Positions 24,762 to 30,934 of a DNA stretch of 36,084 bases are shown here, in pieces. The position numbers and the translations under genes are program-made. How positions within the stretch are numbered: position 1 is the first letter of the stretch; every line of letters begins with the position of its first letter. The DNA comes from Treponema sp. (GTDB taxonomy: Bacteria > Spirochaetota > Spirochaetia > Treponematales > Treponemataceae), in contig JAEEIU010000021.1 of NCBI GenBank assembly GCA_016281495.1, positions 1-36,084 of the forward strand, read 5' to 3'. The notes under the pieces were generated by a model, which was not told the DNA's origin, ran no database searches, and saw nothing but the letters and a program-made list of their open reading frames with translations.

Positions 24762-24790
24762 ATTATGCACCAGTTATGAAGAATTTTCAA
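24762..24790 (-). promoter_or_regulatory. Promoter of the EAL-protease operon, leaderless
   Basis: On the minus strand TTGAAA (24790-24785), 17 bp, CATAAT (24767-24762), then six bases to ATG 24755. The -35 overlaps the stop codon of the upstream MATE gene. Confidence 0.6.
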
Positions 24791-26112
24791 GTAACTTCAT
24801 GAAGCCATTTGCCGCCGGCCACACGGAAAGCCCCTATCACAGCCTTAACGATTCCTTCGCTCATTACAAAAACATATATCCAGACCGCATTCAAATGCAT
24901 CACATATAAGGCAAGATATCCCAGCGGAATGGCAACCAGCCAAAGGGTACAGAGCTCAACAACCGCAGTAAAGACGGTATCTCCACCCGCACGGCACACA
25001 CCCACAACCCAATCCATGCAGAAAGAGTTGAACGGATAAATCGCAATCAAGATCCATAACATGTATGTGGCCATCTGCAGGACATCAGGTTCAACCTTAA
25101 AGAAAACAGGCAAGAGCATGGACAGAGGCAGAAGCAGCACACCCACCACAGCACCAATCAGGGGAGTAAACCACATGGAACGCATGGCATAACCGCGTGC
25201 TTCCTGAATTCTCTTTTCGCCAATTCTCTTTCCAATCAGGACACCGATGCCGTTTCCAAATCCCATGCAGAATACCCATGTCAGCTGACTGATTGTATTT
25301 GTAATCTGGAACGCAGTAATGGCATTTGTTCCCGCATGTGCAAAAATCGAACTCCTTACAGAAATGCCAAGCCCCCAGAAAGTTTCGTTGATGATGACGG
25401 GTGTTGCAATCTTGAAATACCGGGCAAAAAATTCTTTTGGAATGGAAAGCATTTCCCTTAACTTTCCGCATGCCTCATATTTGTGTGAATACGCCCATAT
25501 CATAAGGATGAAGAATTCAACCACACGAGAAAAAACCGTTGCAAGCGCCGCACCCTTTACTCCCCAGCCGACGATAAAAATCAAGACATAATTTGAACCG
25601 GCATTTGTAACAAGCGACACGGCCGAACACACCAGCGGAAGCTTTACCCTTTCCGTACAGCGGAATGCCTGCGTAAACGAAAAATTGATTGCGGTGATGA
25701 TGTAGCTCAAACACACAATCCTAAGGTAATCCCCACCTATCCTGATGACTTCTGGGTCCGGAGAAAAGAGGCTTATGAGCTGATGCGGAATGACAAGCGA
25801 CAGAATCGTGAACAGTGCAGAAACAATGACAGAAAGCAAAAGTATTATTCCAAGCGACTGTTTGATTCCCCTTTTATCTTTCTTACCCCAATACTGCGCG
25901 ATAAAGACACCGCCACCGGAAGCAATGCCAAAAAGAATCATGTTCAGGATAAAGAAAATTTGGTTCCCCAAACCAACCGCTGCAATCTCCGTTCCTCCCA
26001 ACCGCCCGATCATCACGGTATCAAGCATGTTCACAAAATTAGCCAGGAGGTTCTGCAACGAAATGGGAATCGCAATGGTAACAAGAGTAGAATAAAATCC
26101 TTTGAGTTTCAT
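24787..26112 (-). CDS. MATE family multidrug/metabolite exporter (second copy)
   Basis: This is a 441-residue inner-membrane protein with about twelve hydrophobic segments. Characteristic stretches are IAIPISLQNLLANFVNMLDT, GVFIAQYWGKKDKR, GNGIGVLIGKR and CRAGGDTVF. It is a cation-coupled exporter by family; the substrate is unknown. It resembles the MATE protein at 14744-16120 throughout, but the two are diverged and not adjacent. ATG 26112 is preceded by a promoter that leaves only about a nine-base leader, with GGAA six bases before the ATG as a weak ribosome site. The promoter of the EAL-protease operon overlaps its 3' end, so the downstream operon has its own start even if readthrough occurs. 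Confidence 0.93.
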   Translation of the reverse strand: MKLKGFYSTLVTIAIPISLQNLLANFVNMLDTVMIGRLGGTEIAAVGLGNQIFFILNMILFGIASGGGVFIAQYWGKKDKRGIKQSLGIILLLSVIVSALFTILSLVIPHQLISLFSPDPEVIRIGGDYLRIVCLSYIITAINFSFTQAFRCTERVKLPLVCSAVSLVTNAGSNYVLIFIVGWGVKGAALATVFSRVVEFFILMIWAYSHKYEACGKLREMLSIPKEFFARYFKIATPVIINETFWGLGISVRSSIFAHAGTNAITAFQITNTISQLTWVFCMGFGNGIGVLIGKRIGEKRIQEARGYAMRSMWFTPLIGAVVGVLLLPLSMLLPVFFKVEPDVLQMATYMLWILIAIYPFNSFCMDWVVGVCRAGGDTVFTAVVELCTLWLVAIPLGYLALYVMHLNAVWIYVFVMSEGIVKAVIGAFRVAGGKWLHEVT

Positions 26113-26128
26113 GAAAGCTTCCGCATCC

Positions 26129-26157
26129 AGTCTAACATTATGTCAGGAATCATTCAA
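26129..26157 (-). promoter_or_regulatory. Promoter of the second MATE gene
   Basis: On the minus strand TTGAAT (26157-26152), 17 bp, TAGACT (26134-26129). The -10 is identical to that of the other MATE gene. The predicted leader is about nine bases. Confidence 0.55.
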
Positions 26158-26287
26158 GGGAAGGGGAAAAGGGAATCATGCCAGACAGCTGTTTCCCCCA
26201 GTTCTCACAAACTTCCATTTACGGGAGCTGGAGGGGGAATTTGGGTGGATGGAACAACGCTAGATGTGGGGCTGGGATACAAAATCA

Positions 26288-27190
26288 TTAAGAAGGAAGA
26301 TAAATTCTATAAATTGATTTGTTACAGTTTGAAGAAAATATAACATATTTGGAAGCAAAATCCCAATCTTGAAATCTTACATCCTTTTCTAAGAAGTGAT
26401 CTGACTGATACAGTATATCTGAATCCAAATTATAGAACACGAATTCATTTTGATCTAAATGCACTGAATATAGTAAAAGCCAGTGTCCATCAGGCGAACT
26501 TGATATATTATATCCAGAATCATTTATAATATTTGACAGTGGAATTACGTTTATCATTTTTTTAGTCTTCAAATTATAATTAAGTATAAACTCTTTTTCT
26601 TCTTTTTCAAAAAGGATGAAAATATCTTCTTTTGTTCTTCCATTAGTTATACTTTGTATATAGCAACCATGGGGAAGCTTTAGATTATAAAGTATATATT
26701 CAAAGGAAAAATCATCTTTGTATCTATCAACAAGTATGGTTTTATCATGACCTGAAAATTGATATTTTCTCCTACGCTTGTCATTTCCATCTTCATGTGG
26801 GAAAAAAAGTTTTTGTGGCTTTTCTTTTATATCTAGTGTTTTTTTATATGGGTCAAATGAATATATAAATCCTTCTTCATTCAAAGAAAGAATCTTGTTA
26901 TCTTCAACGTGAAATTTACCATCATATCCGTAAAAAAGATAAGTCAACTCTTCTGAATTTAAAGAATTAATAAGATAATAATTATAACATCTATTATTAC
27001 TAGATATGGATATCACAATATCATTGTTTACAAGGGATTTTACCAATGATATATCTTCAAACATTGAAAATTCCCTGAAGTCATTCAAATTTATACTTTG
27101 TAAATTTAGAGGATACTTTTTTATCTCATAAGAAAAAACAAGACATTTGATGAATAGCAGTAAAAAAAATGCAAGGATTTTTTTATTCAT
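26288..27190 (-). CDS. Exported protein of unknown function, beta-propeller-like
   Basis: This 300-residue protein has a Sec signal peptide (MNKKILAFFLLLFIKCLVFS). The mature part is rich in Asn, Asp, Tyr, Lys and Ile and shows repeated beta-strand patterns, such as EEGFIYSFDPYKKTLDI, NISSSPDGHWLLLYS and FVFYNLDSDILYQSD. The SPDG-W-L-L-Y and F-Y-N-L-D patterns recall WD40/TolB-type propeller blades, but a family call cannot be made from sequence alone. AGGAGAG lies six bases before the ATG. It is the last gene of the AT-rich minus-strand island, about 75 bp after the 174-residue lipoprotein. The intervening gap is filled by a tiny signal-peptide ORF. Confidence 0.8.
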   Translation of the reverse strand: MNKKILAFFLLLFIKCLVFSYEIKKYPLNLQSINLNDFREFSMFEDISLVKSLVNNDIVISISSNNRCYNYYLINSLNSEELTYLFYGYDGKFHVEDNKILSLNEEGFIYSFDPYKKTLDIKEKPQKLFFPHEDGNDKRRRKYQFSGHDKTILVDRYKDDFSFEYILYNLKLPHGCYIQSITNGRTKEDIFILFEKEEKEFILNYNLKTKKMINVIPLSNIINDSGYNISSSPDGHWLLLYSVHLDQNEFVFYNLDSDILYQSDHFLEKDVRFQDWDFASKYVIFSSNCNKSIYRIYLPS

Positions 27191-27200
27191 TAAAACTCTC

Positions 27201-27269
27201 CTATGCTATAAAATTTTGACTGCAAGAGAAAAACAAAACTGTCGTTAGGAAAAAAAGAAATCTTTTCAT
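27201..27269 (-). CDS. 22-codon ORF encoding only a lipoprotein signal peptide and a short tail
   Basis: The ORF begins with an ATG overlapping the stop of the upstream lipoprotein gene (ATGA) and ends in TAG. It reads MKRFLFFLTTVLFFSC followed by SQNFIA. This is a complete, credible lipoprotein signal peptide with a lipobox cysteine at residue 16, then only six residues. It may be the remnant of a lipoprotein gene cut short by a nonsense or deletion event, or a real short lipopeptide. The next gene's ribosome site overlaps its stop codon. It is too short to be a typical annotated gene. Confidence 0.45.
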   Translation of the reverse strand: MKRFLFFLTTVLFFSCSQNFIA

Positions 27270-27790
27270 GGAATCACTACATTTTCAGATGAATCAAGTA
27301 ACATTTTGGTCCACGAGATTAATTGACCATTTTTTTCAATTAACCTGCCATTTAAAAGCATATAAGGGTTTCCTGAATTCCCATCGTCATAACTATACCA
27401 AAACAGAATATCACCCTTCCTGTTTTTTACATCACACAAACTTGACACTGTATTCAGATATTTTTCTTGCAAGTCCTTGTTGTTTATTACTTTAGGCGAT
27501 GACGTAAATACTTCGGAAAGAAAATGATAAAACGACCGCTCATAGAACACTTGTGTTGCAGAACGCTCATATTCACCATCCCTAATCTGCCCCAGTTCCA
27601 ATGGCATATCAAAAAAAGTATTGGGATTATTATAATAGACAGTTAATGTGAATTTCCATTCATTTTCCAAAAGCTTTTTGTCTGATATAATTTTTTTATC
27701 ATTGATGGCAGAATAACTTGAGCATGATACAAGAAGAATACATGAGACACAAACCAACATAGATGATAAAAACATAAAAACTTTTTTCAT
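27266..27790 (-). CDS. Small lipoprotein of unknown function
   Basis: This 174-residue predicted lipoprotein has the signal peptide MKKVFMFLSSMLVCVSCILLVSC, the lipid-attachment cysteine being Cys23. The mature protein is acidic and aromatic-rich (EWKFTLTVYYNN, QVFYERSFYHFLSEVF, DILFWYSYDDGNSGNPYMLLNGRL), and no family is recognised. ATG 27790 has CGGAGC five bases upstream; the upstream in-frame ATG 27814 has no ribosome site. The first ~47 bases of the gene and its ribosome site closely resemble the 5' end of the gene at 28507-29076, although the mature proteins do not. It has its own promoter and is coupled by ATGA to a short ORF. Confidence 0.82.
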   Translation of the reverse strand: MKKVFMFLSSMLVCVSCILLVSCSSYSAINDKKIISDKKLLENEWKFTLTVYYNNPNTFFDMPLELGQIRDGEYERSATQVFYERSFYHFLSEVFTSSPKVINNKDLQEKYLNTVSSLCDVKNRKGDILFWYSYDDGNSGNPYMLLNGRLIEKNGQLISWTKMLLDSSENVVIP

Positions 27791-27818
27791 GGTTGCTCCG
27801 TTAATAAAATCCAAAATA

Positions 27819-27847
27819 ATTATAAAACACCATCCCCATTTCGTCTA
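27819..27847 (-). promoter_or_regulatory. Promoter inside the AT-rich island, ahead of the 174-residue lipoprotein
   Basis: On the minus strand TAGACG (27847-27842), 17 bp, TATAAT (27824-27819). The start would be near 27812, about 22 bases before ATG 27790. Confidence 0.5.
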
Positions 27848-27922
27848 GAGTTATTTAATTATGTGTTGAAAATGGTGGATTATGCTGTCAGGGAACAAAT
27901 TCCTTTGGATTTAGTATCTACT

Positions 27923-28489
27923 TTATGGAATTGGAATAAATAAAACTTTATATTCTGGTAATTCATAATCTTCTTCGGGAAATTCGAGTGTACCCAACCA
28001 TTCCTGATATTCGTCATAGGTCTTATAAAATCCTGTTTCAAGCGACATCTTTTTCTTAAAGAAAAACAAAACCTTTAAATCTGTTTCTTTTTCATTTATC
28101 TCACCAATATAAGCGTTCCAATTGTTGCTTAGCGGAATATAATAGCATACTCCAAGTTCAACATGAACTTTTTTGAAAAGTTCTGAGCCATATTCTATTT
28201 CATCCCCTATCCGAAGTCCATCAATAACTCTGTTGGGATTATCATCTTCAATAAATTCGATTTCTCCATTCAAACCGCCAATACTCACATATTCTGAATA
28301 TTTATACAAAGGAACAATTGTTGACGAATTTAAAAGCGTATACTCACTATAATTATCATTTTCTTTACTCATACTTTCAGGCATCTTGTCACCAAGTTCC
28401 AGCGTTTTGCATGAGTTAAATAGAACACATAATAAAAGAATTACAAATATTTTAGCTTTCAATTGTCTTCTGTGAATTTGTTGCATCAT
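27923..28489 (-). CDS. Small lipoprotein of unknown function
   Basis: This 188-residue predicted lipoprotein begins MMQQIHRRQLKAKIFVILLL, with lipobox VLFNSC and Cys27 as acylation site. The mature part is acidic, with a likely beta-rich core (YVSIGGLNGEIEFIEDD, GLRIGDEIEYGSELF, GVCYYIPLSNNWNAYIG) and a C-terminus ending in IPIP. No family is recognised. GGGAGGG lies upstream of two tandem ATGs at 28489 and 28486. The gene lies 17 bp after the BamE-like gene and should share its transcript. Confidence 0.8.
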   Translation of the reverse strand: MMQQIHRRQLKAKIFVILLLCVLFNSCKTLELGDKMPESMSKENDNYSEYTLLNSSTIVPLYKYSEYVSIGGLNGEIEFIEDDNPNRVIDGLRIGDEIEYGSELFKKVHVELGVCYYIPLSNNWNAYIGEINEKETDLKVLFFFKKKMSLETGFYKTYDEYQEWLGTLEFPEEDYELPEYKVLFIPIP

Positions 28490-28506
28490 AATCTATCTAT
28501 CCCTCC

Positions 28507-29076
28507 CTATTCTAAAATCCTTATATCCATGCAACATTTTCGTTCATGATTATTTATGATTTTTGAAATCTTCCATAATTTCTGGGAATTTGTAAAATAC
28601 AACTTGGCATATTCATTATCCGAAATCTTATAGACTAAGGCATTATCAGTTTTATCTACATGCAAGTTTTTTCCACCAAACAAATTTTGTACTTTAGATT
28701 TTTGAATCCCCAATGGTATGGAATATATTTTTTCCTCCTGTGTTTCTGATTCTGATAATATTCTACTGTCATAAAACACATCTTTTGAAGTATTGTCAGA
28801 AATAACTGAAAAACTTATTATATTTTCTGTGGTGCCACACCAAAAGTGATAGGCCTCTTTTTCATTTATTTTATATTCATACCAAAAGAAATTACCTTTA
28901 GAGACATCAAAAACAAAACTTGGAGTTCCGTATTTTTTTACCATTTCCTTATAAGGAATTCCTGCCTGTAATATCTCATAATCATCTTCAATTTTACAAG
29001 AAAACTCATCTTGGGGCGCACAAAACGAAGAGGCACAAATCAACATAAAAGATAAAAGCTTAAATACTTTTCTCAT
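28507..29076 (-). CDS. Exported protein with two BamE/SmpA-like modules
   Basis: This 189-residue protein has a signal peptide (MRKVFKLLSFMLICASSFCA). The mature part appears to hold two copies of a BamE-like unit: LQAGIPYKEMVKKYGTPSFV with WYEYK (about 37-75), and IPLGIQKSKVQNLFGG with LVYKIS (about 120-155). In BamE/SmpA domains a GxxxxxVxxxxGxP turn is followed by a tyrosine-containing strand. These folds occur in outer-membrane assembly proteins and in many small exported proteins of unknown role, so the call is structural only. AAGGAGC precedes the ATG by five bases. Its 5' end is closely similar to that of the 174-residue lipoprotein gene. Confidence 0.75.
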   Translation of the reverse strand: MRKVFKLLSFMLICASSFCAPQDEFSCKIEDDYEILQAGIPYKEMVKKYGTPSFVFDVSKGNFFWYEYKINEKEAYHFWCGTTENIISFSVISDNTSKDVFYDSRILSESETQEEKIYSIPLGIQKSKVQNLFGGKNLHVDKTDNALVYKISDNEYAKLYFTNSQKLWKISKIINNHERKCCMDIRILE

Positions 29077-29160
29077 GTTCGCTCCTTGATTTATTTTTTA
29101 TTGTCTTTCTCAAATACAAAATGTTTTCTTCAGAAACATCGCCTTTATTGTATGTATATT

Positions 29161-29703
29161 CTATTCAAAATTTTTATCTTTGCCTACATCAATTTTGAAT
29201 TCCGAATCATTAAAGTTATAATCCTTGAAAGAAAAGGGTATTTCCATAAAACAATTCAGCCAATAGGCATCTTGAAAATCATATTCTGAAACATTTTCAA
29301 CATTCAAATTTTGTAAACCAGAATTACCTGGAATAGAAAAAATCAAAGACTTGCTTTTAAGAGATTTCAACAGTTCAATTTGTTTATCCTTGCTGTTTTC
29401 TGTTTCTAGAAAAAACTCAATTGAATTATCTCTGGGAAACCGATGAATTTTACCTTTGAAAACATCATCACCAATTTGAAGTCGTCCTTCGTTAAGTTGA
29501 ACAATGATTTCTTCAACATCATCATCAGAAGGACTGTAACTGCCAGATGATGTATACTTGAACTCTTTATCTAATGAAGTTTCAGTTTTATTGATTATAA
29601 TATGAAATGCAAAGGTGTAAGATTTGTCCGGTTTACGATTTTTGCAAAAAGTTAGAAGAGGTAATGATACAATAACTAATAAACAAAATAATATTCTCTT
29701 CAT
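29161..29703 (-). CDS. Small exported protein or lipoprotein of unknown function
   Basis: This 180-residue protein has a hydrophobic N-terminal signal (MKRILFCLLVIVSLPLLTFC), in which LTFC at position 20 can serve as a spirochete-type lipobox. The mature part alternates beta-like segments and charged loops (YTFAFHIIINKTETS, DDDVEEIIVQLNEGRLQIGDDVFKG written in parts here, and SIEFFLETENSKD), with a conserved-looking AYWLNCFMEIPF near the end. No family is recognised. It follows the NTF2-immunity-like gene by 11 bp and has no strong ribosome site, so coupling to the upstream gene is likely. The 84 bp after it hold no gene. Confidence 0.75.
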   Translation of the reverse strand: MKRILFCLLVIVSLPLLTFCKNRKPDKSYTFAFHIIINKTETSLDKEFKYTSSGSYSPSDDDVEEIIVQLNEGRLQIGDDVFKGKIHRFPRDNSIEFFLETENSKDKQIELLKSLKSKSLIFSIPGNSGLQNLNVENVSEYDFQDAYWLNCFMEIPFSFKDYNFNDSEFKIDVGKDKNFE

Positions 29704-29714
29704 CGTTTATTTTT

Positions 29715-30083
29715 TCATCCAGTATAACCTATTTCAAGTATTTTACCATTTTTTTCTATAACAATATAAGGACCGCCTCCACAACTTTTGAAAAGTTTAT
29801 GAAACTTATTCGTGCCTTCCAAAATCCAATATTTATTATCTTCAAGCCTACAATCAAAAGACATAAAGAAGAGAGAAGAATATCCATATTTTTCAATAAA
29901 AACATCTTTGGCTATTTTGTATGCCATTTCTTTTGTTTCAATTATTTCACATCCGTTTTCACTCTCAATGACCAACGGAGGTAAATAATCATACTGGCTT
30001 TCAACAACAGGATGATGTAACATTAAAAGGAAAAAACCAAAAAGCAAAATCCCAATAACTGAATACACAATTATTTTTTTCAA
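29715..30083 (-). CDS. Membrane-anchored or exported NTF2-fold immunity-like protein
   Basis: This 122-residue protein has an N-terminal hydrophobic segment (about 4-24: IIVYSVIGILLFGFFLLML). The soluble part reads like NTF2-fold immunity proteins: a helix with EMAYKIAKDVFIEKYG (about 52-67), a strand with DNKYWILEGT (about 82-91), and the ending GGGPYIVIEKNGKILEIGY. In that family the order AxxIAxxxxxxxYG, WxVxGT, GGxxxxxIxxxxGxI is typical. Immunity proteins of this type protect cells against polymorphic or contact-delivered toxins; the signal segment would place it in the periplasm. No cognate toxin is in the window. A PepSY-like or generic NTF2 protein is an alternative. It is spaced 7 bp from its upstream neighbour. 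Confidence 0.68.
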   Translation of the reverse strand: MKKIIVYSVIGILLFGFFLLMLHHPVVESQYDYLPPLVIESENGCEIIETKEMAYKIAKDVFIEKYGYSSLFFMSFDCRLEDNKYWILEGTNKFHKLFKSCGGGPYIVIEKNGKILEIGYTG

Positions 30084-30090
30084 TTTTTCT

Positions 30091-30576
30091 TCATCTCCTT
30101 TCTTCTAAAACAAACCCAATGCAATTTGACTGTAAGCCGGAAAAAGAGTATTGGACTTTATATGATTCGTTTGGTTTTATATCATAAAACTCTTCAAGGG
30201 CTATTTCCCTTGTTATTTTTTCACCTTTGGGAATTGAAATGTAGTCAACCTGCCAGAAATCTCCAATCATGCCATAATATTCAGCTTTAACGCCATTTTT
30301 ATCCCGCACCACAAAATAATCATTGTACAGTTGTGTATCATCAAACAAATAGTAATTTGGAACTAGAACTTCCCCATTAGCTTCATTGCAGAATTCAATT
30401 GTCAGTTTATTATTCTTTTCTTCTAGATTTATTGAAACCTGTTTTGAAAGCTTGTATGCACCAGTATGAACACATCCCAAAAGAATTAAAGGCAAACAAA
30501 TTCCAAAAAAACAAATGACTGTCATAAACAGTTGAGGAAGTTTTACTTTTTTATTCAGATTAATTTCTTTTTGCAT
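30091..30576 (-). CDS. Lipoprotein with Ig-like domain resembling the deuterolysin N-terminal domain
   Basis: This 161-residue protein has an N-terminal signal with LPLILLGC, making Cys35 a likely acylated residue. The rest looks like one Ig-like beta-sandwich: NKLTIEFCNEANGEVLVPNY, then FVVRDKNGVKAEYYGM, SIPKGEKITREIALEEFYDI and ESYKVQYSFSG. The order 'V-x-D-x-x-G-x-x-x-x-Y-x-G', 'x-x-x-G-e-x-x-x-x-x-x-L-x-x-x-Y' and 'Y-x-V-x-Y' is like the Ig-like domain that precedes M35 deuterolysin peptidases and related lipoproteins. No protease domain follows. The ATG starts eight bases after the previous gene's stop with GAGG inside that stop region, so it joins the zinc-ribbon operon to the AT-rich island. 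Confidence 0.72.
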   Translation of the reverse strand: MQKEINLNKKVKLPQLFMTVICFFGICLPLILLGCVHTGAYKLSKQVSINLEEKNNKLTIEFCNEANGEVLVPNYYLFDDTQLYNDYFVVRDKNGVKAEYYGMIGDFWQVDYISIPKGEKITREIALEEFYDIKPNESYKVQYSFSGLQSNCIGFVLEERR

Positions 30577-30583
30577 CTTACCT

Positions 30584-30934
30584 CTACGTCGTCGAAGGCT
30601 GTTTCACCTTCTCTTCTATCGATACGGATTTTAGTGTGCCTTTAAAGACTGGTCTGGCTTCTTTATCTTCTTCGCCCTTCTTGGCGCTTGATCTGCTTCC
30701 TATAAAAGCCGCACATACTCCAAGAGCCGGCACAAATGCCACAAATGCCAGAATCACATGCCTCATAGACCTTGCTATTTCCTGGTTGGATTCTACCACA
30801 GAAGCTTCCAACTCGACATTGTCCTGTTCTTCGTCGCTCTGTATGGGACTCTCATATGTGTTAGAAAAAATAAGAAGTGCAATCGCACATGCAAACCAAA
30901 ATAACACTGCAAAAACAGTTACTTTTACGTTCAT
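30584..30934 (-). CDS. Small two-helix membrane protein
   Basis: This 116-residue protein has two transmembrane helices (about 3-24, VKVTVFAVLFWFACAIALLI, and about 58-80, HVILAFVAFVPALGVCAAFIG). They are separated by an acidic loop of about 30 residues (SDEEQDNVELEASVV), and a basic cytosolic tail follows. The second helix has an SRSSAKKGEEDKEARP tail, so both termini probably face the cytosol. No family is recognised. Its ATG overlaps the stop of the zinc-ribbon membrane protein (ATGA), so it is translationally coupled and probably a partner of that protein. Confidence 0.8.
   Translation of the reverse strand: MNVKVTVFAVLFWFACAIALLIFSNTYESPIQSDEEQDNVELEASVVESNQEIARSMRHVILAFVAFVPALGVCAAFIGSRSSAKKGEEDKEARPVFKGTLKSVSIEEKVKQPSTT

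Noticed and set aside
25783..26343. 186-codon plus-strand ORF antisense to the second MATE gene and beyond
   Set aside because: Most of it is the complement of a strongly supported membrane protein, and it has no ribosome site; only its last ~40 codons are considered, as a possible scrap.
27845..27931. Plus-strand frame reading YVLKMVDYAVREQIPLDLVSTL within the island gap
   Set aside because: It is short, has no ribosome site, overlaps a credible minus-strand promoter and has no recognisable homology; probably chance.
26288..30576. Polymorphic toxin or Rhs gene associated with the immunity-like proteins
   Set aside because: No large repeat-containing or toxin-domain ORF is present in the window.
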